Of a stretch of DNA of 64,000 bases, positions 33,354 to 41,455 are shown piece by piece. Every line of letters starts with the position of its first letter. Positions within the stretch are counted from its first letter, which is position 1. The stretch spans positions 29,459 through 93,458 of the forward strand of contig NZ_JAAEDH010000021.1 in the NCBI RefSeq assembly GCF_018128965.1. Reading direction: 5' to 3'. The notes under the pieces are model-generated. The model had not been told where the DNA came from, did not search any database, and was given only the letters and a program-made list of their open reading frames with translations. Source of the DNA: Plastoroseomonas arctica. GTDB taxonomy: Bacteria > Pseudomonadota > Alphaproteobacteria > Acetobacterales > Acetobacteraceae. A program made the translations under genes and the position numbers.

Positions 33354-33770
33354 CTACAGGTGCCGTGTCTCGTCCGGCGGGTTCTGCCAATTGTCGTGCA
33401 GCCCGTCCATGTAGGCGAGCGGCGCGGCGACGAGATCATCGACGGACAGGTCGTCGAGCGCGGCGAGATGCACCGAGACGAACGGCTTGCCGCCCATCAT
33501 CTTGATCGCGCCATGGCTATGGGTCGCGATGCCGCACTTGGTGCAGAACCGATGATGGCTTTCGCCCCAATCGCCTGACTTCGCGTAGTCGCCGAGCACG
33601 TCTTCGCCCGACAGCAGGCGGAAATCGGCGGGCTGCAGCTGGCCGGCATTCCACATGCGCTGCTTCCAGCACAGGGTGCAGTTGCACCTTCCCGTGCCCT
33701 CGGCGAGGTCGATGTCCGCCTCGAACGTCACCGCCTTGCAGTGACAGCTGCCGTGAAAGGTCTGTTTCAT
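33354..33770 (-). CDS. GFA-family (Mss4-like fold) zinc protein
   Basis: 138 aa. GSCHCKAVTFEA, CNCTLCWKQRMW and RFCTKCGIATHSHG carry the Cys pairs of the GFA fold. It differs enough from the convergent neighbour (order and spacing kept, sequence otherwise low identity) that they are not a recent duplication. Function unproven. Confidence 0.9.
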   Translation of the reverse strand: MKQTFHGSCHCKAVTFEADIDLAEGTGRCNCTLCWKQRMWNAGQLQPADFRLLSGEDVLGDYAKSGDWGESHHRFCTKCGIATHSHGAIKMMGGKPFVSVHLAALDDLSVDDLVAAPLAYMDGLHDNWQNPPDETRHL

Positions 33771-33803
33771 GAGCTGATCCTCACACCGACTCCGTCCACC
33801 TGC

Positions 33804-34181
33804 TTATACCCAGCGGCGGGCAGCGATGTCGGAGTCGCCCGGCTGGCTGTTGAAGGCGAGCTTCGCGTTCGGTGCGTATTCGTGGAGCACGTTCATCAGC
33901 TGCTCGAACTGAGCGGCCAGTGCCGGCAGGATGCGCAGCCCGGCGCCGATGACGACGACGTCGGGGGCCTCGTTGTCGAGCGCCTCGCGCACCTGTTCCT
34001 CAAGCGTCGCGGGATCGCGGGTCAGCAACAGCGTGGCGACGTAGCCATCGGCCCGCAAGCGCGCGACGGATCCCTCGAGCCCGGAGGTGATCGTCTCGGC
34101 GGAAACGTCCTTTGGCGTGCCGGGTGCATCGAAGTCGATCTCGGCGGGGTCTTCACCGATGATGAGGATCGTTTTCGGCAT
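33804..34181 (-). CDS. Small Rossmann-like protein of unknown function
   Basis: 125 aa. MPKTILIIGEDPAEIDFDAP, then GLEGSVARLRADGYVATLLL, VVVIGAGLRILPALAAQFEQ. The alternating strand/helix pattern and the Asp/Gly positions suggest a receiver- or NAD-like alpha/beta fold without clear catalytic motifs. GGGAGA precedes the ATG. No family name can be given. Confidence 0.65.
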   Translation of the reverse strand: MPKTILIIGEDPAEIDFDAPGTPKDVSAETITSGLEGSVARLRADGYVATLLLTRDPATLEEQVREALDNEAPDVVVIGAGLRILPALAAQFEQLMNVLHEYAPNAKLAFNSQPGDSDIAARRWV

Positions 34182-34667
34182 GGCGTGTTTCTCCCTGGGT
34201 GAAATTCACGATCGGCGCTGGCGCGGCACATTCCCGTTCGGCCGGCCAGGACGGCTTGGGCATGTCGGGCAGACAGGCGAACACGGTAGCGGAAGCGATG
34301 GATGGAAGCTTGTGTACAAGCAGCCAGAACACGTCATGCAACAGCGAAGGCACGCGGAAATGATAGGCGCTGCCGCGGGCGTAAACTCGCTCGGCGATAA
34401 CGTCCGCATCATCGGCGACGCGCAGAACCTGGCCCGGCCGCTAGCCTTCGAGGAAGATTCCGCGCTCGAGTGCGGGCAAGGCATCCGGCCACCGGGAAGA
34501 CGCAGCCCGGCGCCAGCGCTTCCCGCAGTTCCAGCATCACCGCTCGTCGCTGGGGGCCGGTTTGGTGCGTCGTCTGCACGCCCATGTGCGTCGCAAGATC
34601 GCGGCACTATGCGACATGCAGCCGCTCGCGTGCTCGTTGTCGAACAGGTGCGCCATGGCGGCTGCGT
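34182..34667 (-). pseudogene. 486-bp gap with a decayed reading frame
   Basis: No intact gene. In one minus frame a protein-like sequence can be followed from about 34640 to 34154 (RWPDALPALERGIFLEG, stop, then VLRVADDADVIAERVYARGS and LLHDVFWLLVHKLPSIASAT) but it is broken by TGA near 34539 and TAG at 34443. The amino-acid composition downstream of the second stop looks coding. Parent family not recognised. Confidence 0.3.
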
Positions 34668-35033
34668 TCAGCCGGCGCCAGCCGTGATGGGCGGTGTCTG
34701 CTGATGCTGCACCACGCGCCATTCCTCGTTCGGACGGCGCTGCCAGGTTGTGGTGCAATACGCCTGGTAATCATCCGCGCCCTTGCGTTGCGCTGCGGCG
34801 TGGTAGGCGATGACGACCAGGTCGCCCTCGGGGTGGACGGTCTGCTGGCCACTGAACCGCACCTGAGACCAGCGCGGTGTTTCGGACACCGCGTCGATCG
34901 CCTGCTGACCGGTCATGATGAATGGGTCGGAGGGCAGCACCATCACGCAAGCCTCGTCGACAAGTTCTTGGTAGCGCTCCGCGCCACCTGTCCACAGACT
35001 CTCCTCGAGATCCCAGATCTGCGCGTCGTCCAT
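34668..35033 (-). CDS. DUF4440 / NTF2-like protein
   Basis: 121 aa. MDDAQIWDLEESLWTGGAER then ACVMVLPSDPFIMTGQQAID, GDLVVIAYHAAAQRKGADDY and TTTWQRRPNEEWRVVQHQQTP give the cone-shaped NTF2/SnoaL fold, with the W-x-x-V-x-x-Q end typical of DUF4440. Function unknown. ATG 35033 has GGGAGG upstream. Confidence 0.85.
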   Translation of the reverse strand: MDDAQIWDLEESLWTGGAERYQELVDEACVMVLPSDPFIMTGQQAIDAVSETPRWSQVRFSGQQTVHPEGDLVVIAYHAAAQRKGADDYQAYCTTTWQRRPNEEWRVVQHQQTPPITAGAG

Positions 35034-35103
35034 CCTCGCCTCCCATGCCGGCTGCGGGAGCAATGCGCGCAGGTGGCGGATCGTTTGGTGCCTTCCCGGG
35101 ATC

Positions 35104-35391
35104 GTGACTGCTGCGCAGCACGAGCTCTTCCTCAAGACGCGGCACGCGGTAACCCGCGACCCCGCACAGACGGCCGCATTGCGCGCGATCGGAGCAGAGG
35201 CCGTTGTTGCCGACTTTGAGGATAACGATGCGCTTCGGCGCGTGTTCCACACCGTCAAGCGCGCTTTCATGTTCAACCCGCACGCCGTGCAGGAAACCCA
35301 CACCAATCGAGTCGAGATACCTACCCAAGGCACATACAAATTTGGCGTGCGAGACGGTTTGCTCCATCTCGCACGCGCTAAAACTCTCTAA
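35104..35391 (+). pseudogene. Truncated NmrA/NAD(P)H-binding-family fragment
   Basis: The stretch TRDPAQTAALRAIGAEAVVA then DFEDNDALRRVFHTVKRAFM and FNP matches residues about 35-85 of NmrA-like NAD(P)-binding reductases (..RDPAKAAALRALGAEVVxGDxxDPxSLxxAFxGVDRVFLLxP). The N-terminal GATGxxG cofactor motif and all of the C-terminal half are missing; the 95-aa frame then runs into unrelated sequence. Likely a gene remnant. The 83 bp after it hold nothing recognisable. Confidence 0.6.
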
Positions 35392-35474
35392 GACTGTGCC
35401 GCGAACAGGCGACTACGCGCTCAATCGCTTCCGCACAGATTGGTGCAGTACAGCACCGACAACGCAGACGGCGA

Positions 35475-35909
35475 CTAGAGTGCGATCTCGCCCTCTTCCT
35501 CGCCGCGCCAGTAGTGGATCCGCTTCGCATTCACATGGATCATCACCACGCCGGGCGTATCGACCCCATCGGTGAACCAGCGGTCGAGGTCCGGCGTCCA
35601 ATGCTCCACGAACGCCACCTTGTCGCGGATGATCTTGCCGACCCCCTCGACCGCGATGAACATCGGCGGCGCGCCCAGCAGCCCCTTGCTGCCCTGGAAG
35701 GTGAGCCCGACATTCGGGTCCGCCTCGATCTCGCCCACCATGTGCGCGTGGCCCCAGGCAAAATAATAAGAGTCGCCCGTATACTCCACGTCGCCATTGT
35801 TGCTCATCGGGCGCGAAGCGATGCGTCCTTCGGCCGCGCGCGTGCTCAGCATGGTGAAATCGATATCGGCCATCTCACCAGAGACATCCGCGAGGGTCAT
35901 GTCGCTCAT
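35475..35909 (-). CDS. General stress protein, pyridoxamine-5'-phosphate-oxidase-like
   Basis: 144 aa split-barrel flavin-binding protein. IDFTMLSTRAAEGRIASRPM, DSYYFAWGHAHMVGEIEADP, NVGLTFQG, and VEHWTPDLDRWFTDGVDTPG are characteristic of the Pfam 'general stress protein 26' branch, which binds FMN or F420. Role in stress response is only presumed. Minus strand, alone. Confidence 0.88.
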   Translation of the reverse strand: MSDMTLADVSGEMADIDFTMLSTRAAEGRIASRPMSNNGDVEYTGDSYYFAWGHAHMVGEIEADPNVGLTFQGSKGLLGAPPMFIAVEGVGKIIRDKVAFVEHWTPDLDRWFTDGVDTPGVVMIHVNAKRIHYWRGEEEGEIAL

Positions 35910-35999
35910 GTTGTAGGTACTCCCTTCCGTTCGCCGGGAAAACGCGGGAGGGAGGCGTACGTTGCGGTGCGGCGAGCCTGCGCCTTCACGAACGCGCGT

Positions 36000-36716
36000 T
36001 CAGGCACAGCCGAGCTTCGTCGCGAGATCGGTGAAGCTGTCCGCAACCACGTCCCATGCCTGCTCGGCGCGAAGATCGGTGGTCTGGGCCGCGCCGTGCT
36101 CGACCGGGCGCGCCACGAAGCCGGTGCTCAGCCCCGCCTCGCGCGCGGCGGCGAGGTCGTTGTTGTGCGCAGCAATCAGCGCGACCTCTTCGGGCCGCAT
36201 CGCGAGCACCTCGGCCGTGCGGAGGTAGGCCTCGGGCTGCGGCTTGTAGGCGCGAGCGACCTCGGCGCCGAGGATCGCGTCCCAGGGCAGCCCGGCATGC
36301 TTGCCCATGTTCGCGAGCAGCGCGATGTTGCCGTTCGACAGCGGCGCGATGAAGAACTTCGTCTTGAGCCGCGCAAGGCCGGCGACCGTGTCCGGCCAAG
36401 GGTCGAGGCGGTGCCAGGCGCGGTTCAGTGCGTCGAGCGCCGCCTCCCCTTCCCGCTTCGGGTCGATGCCGAAATCCGCCAGCACGAGCTCGAGGTTTTC
36501 CCGGTGCAGCACGTCGAGCCGGGTGAAGGGCCGGCGGCCGGAGCGCACCTCCTCCATCGCCGGCTGGTAGCGCTTGCGCCAGGCGTCGGCGAAGGCCTCG
36601 GCATCGACGGCGCGGTATCGCTTGGCGAAGAATGCGCCAGCCTCCCGCGCGATGGAGGTGCGCCAGTCGACGACGGTGCCGAAGACGTCGAAGACGAGGG
36701 CTTTGACATGCTGCAT
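36000..36716 (-). CDS. Haloacid dehalogenase, type II
   Basis: 238 aa HAD hydrolase. MQHVKALVFDVFGTVVDWRT carries nucleophile Asp10; LSNGNIALLANMGKHAGLPW gives the Ser-Asn motif; GAEVARAYKPQPEAY holds the conserved Lys; HNNDLAAAREAGLSTGFV completes the family. Type II enzymes turn L-2-haloacids into D-2-hydroxyacids. Third gene of an apparent operon with a lyase and a Bug receptor. ATG 36716 has GGAG upstream. Confidence 0.88.
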   Translation of the reverse strand: MQHVKALVFDVFGTVVDWRTSIAREAGAFFAKRYRAVDAEAFADAWRKRYQPAMEEVRSGRRPFTRLDVLHRENLELVLADFGIDPKREGEAALDALNRAWHRLDPWPDTVAGLARLKTKFFIAPLSNGNIALLANMGKHAGLPWDAILGAEVARAYKPQPEAYLRTAEVLAMRPEEVALIAAHNNDLAAAREAGLSTGFVARPVEHGAAQTTDLRAEQAWDVVADSFTDLATKLGCA

Positions 36717-36751
36717 GGGAGGCTCCGGATCGGGGGACGGGTCGGACGGGC

Positions 36752-37627
36752 TCACCGCTCGGGCTGCGCCCATTTCTTCTCGAATTCCCAGACATCGGGG
36801 AACCCCATCAACTCACAAATGCGTCCGAAGCCGTAGCTCTCGGCCGCGGGCAGGCCATTCGAATCGCCCTGCGCCTTGAGGTGGCCGAAGACGCGCTCCA
36901 GCGCCGCCGCCACGGCGAGGAAGCCCACTGCCGGATAGATGGCGATGGCGTAGCCGATCTCGGCCAGGCGCGCGGCGGAGAGGATCGGCGTGCGGCCGCC
37001 TTCGACGTTGTTCGCGAGAAGACGGTACTGGCCGAGCGAGCGCCCGATCTCCACCATCTCCGCCTCGCTCTCCGGGCTCTCGACGAAGACCACGTCGGCG
37101 CCGGCTTCGCCGAACATGCGGCCGCGACGGATCGCTTCCTCCAGACCCAGGCCCGTGCGGGCATCGGTGCGCGCGACGATGAGGAAGTCCCGGCTGCGGC
37201 GCGCCTCCACGGCGACGCGGATCTTGAGCACCATCTCGTCCGCGGGGATGGCGCGGCGGCCTGGCGTGTGGCCGCATTTCTTCGGCACCTCCTGGTCCTC
37301 GATCTGAATGCCGGTGATGCCCGCCGCCTCATAGCCGCGCACCGTCTCGCGCACGTTGAGCAGCCCGCCATAGCCGGTATCGGCATCGGCGATCAGCGGC
37401 GTCGTGCATCCCTGCGCCACGCGCCCCATGCGCGCGACCATGTCGGTGTAGGTGGCGATGCCGGCATCCGCGACGCCGAGGGCCGAGGCCACGGTGCCGA
37501 AGCCCGTGCCATAGAGGCAGTCGAACCCCATCCCGTCCGCGACCTTCGCCGAGATCATGTCGAAGACGCCGGGGGCGACGATGAATTTCTTCGCGTCGAA
37601 GGCGGCGCGGAGGGTCGGGTTGGCCAT
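36752..37627 (-). CDS. Isocitrate lyase / PEP mutase-family protein
   Basis: 291 aa TIM barrel. PGVFDMISAKVADGMGFDCL, DADTGYGG (metal site), IEDQEVPKKCGH with Cys118, and VARTDARTGLG. The KKCGH catalytic loop favours a lyase of the 2-methylisocitrate lyase or oxaloacetase type rather than a phosphonate mutase. The exact substrate is not settled. Lies between the Bug receptor (11 nt upstream) and the dehalogenase (35 nt downstream). Confidence 0.9.
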   Translation of the reverse strand: MANPTLRAAFDAKKFIVAPGVFDMISAKVADGMGFDCLYGTGFGTVASALGVADAGIATYTDMVARMGRVAQGCTTPLIADADTGYGGLLNVRETVRGYEAAGITGIQIEDQEVPKKCGHTPGRRAIPADEMVLKIRVAVEARRSRDFLIVARTDARTGLGLEEAIRRGRMFGEAGADVVFVESPESEAEMVEIGRSLGQYRLLANNVEGGRTPILSAARLAEIGYAIAIYPAVGFLAVAAALERVFGHLKAQGDSNGLPAAESYGFGRICELMGFPDVWEFEKKWAQPER

Positions 37628-37638
37628 GGGTCGTGTCC

Positions 37639-38637
37639 TCAATTGGCGCGTTGGAGGGTGCCGGCGGCCGACGCCGCGGCCCAGAGCCGGTCCTCGCGCA
37701 CCAGCGCGGCGGTCAGGCCGGCGGGGTCGCGCAGGTCCGGCTCGACGCCGAGCGCCGTGAGCCGCGCGCGCAGCGTGGCGTCCGTGAAGGCGGCCGCGAC
37801 GGCGGTGTAGATTCTTCCGGCAAGGACCGGGTCCATTCCCCGCGGCCCGAACATCGCGACCCAGCCGGAGAGATCGAAATCGGCGATGCCGCTTTCCTGC
37901 ACGGTCGGGACGTCGGGGAAGAACGGCGTGCGCGTCGCCCCGGCATTGGCGAGGATGCGCACGCGCCCGGTCTGCATGTGCGGCATCGCACTCGCGGTGC
38001 TGGTCCAGCCCACCGGCAGGTGGCCGGCGACAACGTCGTTCATCAACGGCCCGCCGCTGCGATACTGGATGTCGGGCGTGTCGATGCGGGCACGGCGCGC
38101 GAGCTCCTGCCCGCAGAAGCTGGACAGCGCCTCGGTGGAGCCGGTGCCGACCGCCCCGGGGTTCTGCCGCGCATGGGCGATCATCGCCGGCAGCGTGGCG
38201 AAGGGCTGCGTCGCGCCGGCGCTGAGCACCATGGTGTTGCGCGACAGCATCGCGATCGGCGTGAAGTCGCGGATCGGGTCGTAGGGCATGCTCGAGAGGT
38301 AGTACTTGTTCATCACATGGGTGGAGACGACGGCGAGCAGCGTGTGCCCGTCGGGCTCGGCGCGGGACACCACGTCCGAGCCGATGACCCCTGCCCCGCC
38401 GGCGCGGTTCTCGACGATGACCGGATGGACCAGCGCCGGGCGCATCGCCTCGCCCAGCGCGCGGGCGAAGATGTCGGTCCCACCGCCCGCGGCATAGGCG
38501 ACGATGAGGCGCACCGGGCGCTGCGGCCAGGCCGGCTGCGCGCGCAGCGGGAGGGACAACAGCGCGGGTGCCGCCAGCAGGACGCGTCGTGCGACCAGAT
38601 CCGGCGCGGCCGGACGACCGCGATGCGCAATCGACAT
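37639..38637 (-). CDS. Bug/TctC-family tripartite tricarboxylate receptor
   Basis: 332 aa. N-terminus MSIAHRGRPAAPDLVARRVL then LAAPALLSLPLRAQ, a twin-basic signal peptide, followed by AWPQRPVRLIVAYAAGGGTD, NRAGGAGVIGSDVV, VGTGSTEALSSFCG and YRSGGPLMNDVVAGHL. First gene of the lyase/dehalogenase operon, so it probably captures the acid that those enzymes process (inference). GGAAGGA precedes the ATG. Divergent from an NTF2-like gene. Confidence 0.9.
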   Translation of the reverse strand: MSIAHRGRPAAPDLVARRVLLAAPALLSLPLRAQPAWPQRPVRLIVAYAAGGGTDIFARALGEAMRPALVHPVIVENRAGGAGVIGSDVVSRAEPDGHTLLAVVSTHVMNKYYLSSMPYDPIRDFTPIAMLSRNTMVLSAGATQPFATLPAMIAHARQNPGAVGTGSTEALSSFCGQELARRARIDTPDIQYRSGGPLMNDVVAGHLPVGWTSTASAMPHMQTGRVRILANAGATRTPFFPDVPTVQESGIADFDLSGWVAMFGPRGMDPVLAGRIYTAVAAAFTDATLRARLTALGVEPDLRDPAGLTAALVREDRLWAAASAAGTLQRAN

Positions 38638-38748
38638 GGACCTGGTCCTTCCCTCGGTGTTCTTGCCACCTCCATGCCCCTTGCGCGCGGCGCTGTAAAC
38701 CGCGCCCCGCCTCTGGCAGGATCGCCGCGACTCAACGGGAGACAGGCC

Positions 38749-39138
38749 ATGGCAAACATGTTGAACAGCGAATTCACCGCCATCGAGGCGGTGCTGACCA
38801 CCTACCTCGACGGGCTGTACGAAGGCGATGTCGCGAAACTCGGCGCCGCCTTCCACCCCTGCGCGCATCTGTTCTCGGCGCGCGACGGCGGCGTCGTGGA
38901 CGTGCCGCGCGCGGCCTGGTTCGACGCGGTGCTCAGCCGTCCCAAGCCCAGCGAGCAGGGCATGGCGCGGCATGACCGCATCATCTCCATCGACATGAGC
39001 GGGCCGGAGACGGCGCTGGTGAAGCTCAACTGCGCGATCCCGCCGCGCTACTTCACCGACTACCTGATGCTGCTCAAGACCGCCGAAGGCTGGAAGATCG
39101 TGAGCAAGTCCTTCCACACGGACACTCAGTCGGCATAG
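38749..39138 (+). CDS. NTF2-like (lumazine-binding/SnoaL-type) protein
   Basis: 129 aa. EAVLTTYLDGLYEGDVAKLG then AAFHPCAHLFSARDGGVVDV, RPKPSEQGMARHDRIISIDM and FTDYLMLLKTAEGWKIVSKS. The pattern matches 'putative lumazine-binding' NTF2-fold proteins common in Acetobacteraceae beside catabolic genes. GGGAGA precedes ATG 38749. The 3' end overlaps the converging galE by 13 nt. Confidence 0.88.
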   Translation: MANMLNSEFTAIEAVLTTYLDGLYEGDVAKLGAAFHPCAHLFSARDGGVVDVPRAAWFDAVLSRPKPSEQGMARHDRIISIDMSGPETALVKLNCAIPPRYFTDYLMLLKTAEGWKIVSKSFHTDTQSA

Positions 39139-40115
39139 CCATCGGGATGGGCGCGGCGCCACGCCAGCGCGGTGGCGACCATGGTGTCGAGCTCTGCGAA
39201 GCGCGGCTGCCAGCCGGTGTCGCGCTTGAGGGCTTCCGATGCGGCGACCAGCACGGCCGGGTCGCCGGCGCGGCGCGGCCCCAGGGTGTGGGGGACGGGA
39301 TTGCCGGCGACGCGCTCGACGGCGTCCAGCACGGCGCGCACCGAATGGCCGGTGCCGCTGCCGATGTTGTAGGTCAGGCGCGGATGGCTCTCGAGCCGGT
39401 CCAGCACGCGCAGATGCGCGTCGGCAAGGTCGCTCACATGGACGTAGTCGCGGATGCAGGTGCCGTCCGGCGTGGGGTAGTCCTCGCCGAAGACGGTGAG
39501 CGGCGGGCGGCGGCCGAGCGCGGCATCGATCGCGAGCGGCATCAGGTGCGTCTCGGGGTCGTGGTCCTCGCCCAGCCGCCCCTCGGGGTCGGAGCCGGCG
39601 GCGTTGAAGTAGCGCAGGGCGGCGAAGCGCAAACCCTTGAGCTTGTGCGCCCAGTCGAGCGCGCGCTCGATCATCAACTTGCTCTCGCCATAGGGGTTGC
39701 CCGGCGCGATGGGGCAGTCCTCGTCGATGGGCTGGCGCTCGGCGGCGCCGAACAGCGCCGCGGTCGAGGAGAGCAGGATGCGGTCGCACCCGGCGCGCAG
39801 TGCTTCCTCGGCGAGGATCAGCGCGTTGCCGAGATTGGCGCCGATATGGCTGAGCGGGTTGGCCATGCTCTCGCCCACCACCGAGCGCGCGGCGAAGTGC
39901 AGCACGGCGTCGAAGCGATGCTCGGCGAAAACGGCGGCCACCTTGTCGCGCGCCGCGAGATCGGCCACGACGAGGGTGACACCCTCGGGCACCGCCGCCG
40001 CATGACCCTGGCTCAGGTCGTCGAGCACGACGACGCGGTCGCCACGCGCGCGCAGAGCCAGGACGCAGTGGCTGCCGACATAGCCGGCGCCGCCGGTGAC
40101 GAGATATTGTGCCAT
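39126..40115 (-). CDS. galE: UDP-glucose 4-epimerase
   Basis: 329 aa. MAQYLVTGGAGYVGSHCVLA is the NAD Rossmann motif; VLDDLSQGH, HFAARSVVGESM, SSTAALFG and catalytic NPYGESK; RYFNAAGSDPEG, CIRDYVHVSDLADAH and YNIGSGTGHSVR are GalE signatures. Interconverts UDP-glucose and UDP-galactose for surface polysaccharides. Divergent from mepA with 27 bp between starts. Confidence 0.95.
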   Translation of the reverse strand: MAQYLVTGGAGYVGSHCVLALRARGDRVVVLDDLSQGHAAAVPEGVTLVVADLAARDKVAAVFAEHRFDAVLHFAARSVVGESMANPLSHIGANLGNALILAEEALRAGCDRILLSSTAALFGAAERQPIDEDCPIAPGNPYGESKLMIERALDWAHKLKGLRFAALRYFNAAGSDPEGRLGEDHDPETHLMPLAIDAALGRRPPLTVFGEDYPTPDGTCIRDYVHVSDLADAHLRVLDRLESHPRLTYNIGSGTGHSVRAVLDAVERVAGNPVPHTLGPRRAGDPAVLVAASEALKRDTGWQPRFAELDTMVATALAWRRAHPDGYAD

Positions 40116-40142
40116 GCAGCAAAATTGGTCGCGGGGGGTGCC

Positions 40143-41000
40143 ATGGGCAAGATCTACATAGCGGCCACACAGCTTTTTGCCCTGGCAACCTTCGCCGCGA
40201 TGCTCGGCAGCATTGTGCCGCCGACCGCCCGCGCTCAGCCGGCGAGCGCATGGGCCGCCGTGAGGGAGCCCCTGCCCGGTACGCCCCGCATCATCGGCGG
40301 CACCGGTCTCGGCTGCATCGCCGGCGCCGTCGCCTTGCCGCGCGAGGGCCCGGGCTTCCAGGCGGTGAGGCTGTCGCGCAACCGCAATTGGGGACATCCG
40401 GTCACCATCGCGGCGGTCGAGACGCTGGGCCGGCAGGCGCGGGCGGCCGGGCTCCCCGACCTCTGGATCGGTGACCTGGGGCAGCCGCGCGGCGGGCCGA
40501 TGCCGTTCGGCCATGCCAGCCACCAGGCCGGGCTGGACGCCGATGTCTGGCTCGATCTCGGGCCGAAGCCGCTGGTTCCGGGGCCGCAGCGCGAGGTGAT
40601 CCGCGAAACCTCCCTGGTGCTGCCCGACGAAAACGATATCGACCCTACGCGCTTCACGGCGCGGCACACGGCGCTCATCCGGATGGCCGCGGGGCTGCCG
40701 GGGATCGACCGCGTGCTGGTCAACCACGGCATCAAGCGCGGGCTGTGCCGGATGCATGGCGGCGAGGGCTGGCTGCGCTATGTCCGGCCCTGGCGCGGCC
40801 ATGACAGCCACATGCACCTGCGCATGCGCTGCCCGTCCGACCAGCCGGACTGCCGTGGCATCGCCCCGCCACCGCCGGGCGACGGCTGCGACGCGAGCCT
40901 TGCCTGGTGGCTCAGCGAGGAGGCACGGCGGCCGCCGCCGCGCCCCCCCGGCCCGGCGCCGGTGATGCCGGCGGCCTGCCGAGGCGTGCTGGACCGCTAG
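40143..41000 (+). CDS. mepA: Penicillin-insensitive murein endopeptidase
   Basis: 285 aa. A signal peptide (MGKIYIAATQLFALATFAAM ...) then the LAS metallopeptidase fold: FGHASHQAGLDADVWL with zinc His/Asp, VNHGIKRGLC, and DSHMHLRMRCPSDQPDC with the second His pair. It cuts DD- and LD-crosslinks in peptidoglycan in the periplasm. GGGGGGTGCC precedes the ATG. The C-terminal 30 residues are Pro/Arg-rich. Confidence 0.93.
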   Translation: MGKIYIAATQLFALATFAAMLGSIVPPTARAQPASAWAAVREPLPGTPRIIGGTGLGCIAGAVALPREGPGFQAVRLSRNRNWGHPVTIAAVETLGRQARAAGLPDLWIGDLGQPRGGPMPFGHASHQAGLDADVWLDLGPKPLVPGPQREVIRETSLVLPDENDIDPTRFTARHTALIRMAAGLPGIDRVLVNHGIKRGLCRMHGGEGWLRYVRPWRGHDSHMHLRMRCPSDQPDCRGIAPPPPGDGCDASLAWWLSEEARRPPPRPPGPAPVMPAACRGVLDR

Positions 41001-41039
41001 GCGCGCCGCGGCGCGGCGGGCCGGACACGGCGAAATGGA

Positions 41040-41067
41040 TTGAGGCCGAAGCCGGCCGCGCTAGCAT
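41040..41067 (+). promoter_or_regulatory. Candidate promoter of YCII-like gene
   Basis: TTGAGG (41040-41045), 16-nt spacer, TAGCAT (41062-41067), 27 nt before the ATG at 41095. Confidence 0.4.
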
Positions 41068-41094
41068 GCAGGCCGCCACCAGGAGCACTTCCCC

Positions 41095-41448
41095 ATGCCC
41101 CGCTTTCTCGCGGTCTATATGATGGAGGCCGAGAACGTCGCGCGCTTCCGTCGCCTGCCGAAATCCGAGCAGGATGCGATCGATGCCCGCGGCGTGCAGG
41201 CATGGGCAGCGTGGGAGGCGGCGAACGCCGCGCGCTTCGCCGATCGCGGCGGCATGGTCGGCAAGACGCGACGCGTGAGCCGGGATGGCATGGCCGACGC
41301 CGCGAACGCAATCTGCGGCTACGTCATCGTCGAGGCGGACAGCATCGACGCGGCCGCGCGCCTGTTCGAGAACCATCCGCATTTCGCGATCTTCCCGGGC
41401 GACACAGTCGATATCATGCCCTTCGTGACCGAGCCTCCGCAGGCTTGA
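41095..41448 (+). CDS. YCII/DGPF-like small protein
   Basis: 117 aa. MPRFLAVYMMEAENVARFRR, GVQAWAAWEAANAARFADRG, VSRDGMADAANAICGYVIVE and ARLFENHPHFAIFPGDTVDI follow the ferredoxin-like YCII/DGPF pattern (strand, helix, 'aeahphf..' helix, strand). Members are thought to be dimeric enzymes or lids; the role is unknown. AGGAG precedes the ATG. Confidence 0.82.
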   Translation: MPRFLAVYMMEAENVARFRRLPKSEQDAIDARGVQAWAAWEAANAARFADRGGMVGKTRRVSRDGMADAANAICGYVIVEADSIDAAARLFENHPHFAIFPGDTVDIMPFVTEPPQA

Positions 41449-41455
41449 GCATCGG

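Noticed and set aside
30135..35475. Integrated phage or insertion-sequence remnant
   Set aside because: No integrase, transposase, att-like direct repeats or structural genes were visible. Only small enzymes and two decayed frames are present.
36752..37627. Phosphonate biosynthesis (PEP mutase)
   Set aside because: The active-site loop is KKCGH of lyases, and no phosphonopyruvate decarboxylase lies nearby.
38638..40251. Fusion of the Bug receptor frame with an upstream 530-codon extension
   Set aside because: The extension is a shadow of galE and the NTF2-like gene. The signal peptide begins at 38637.
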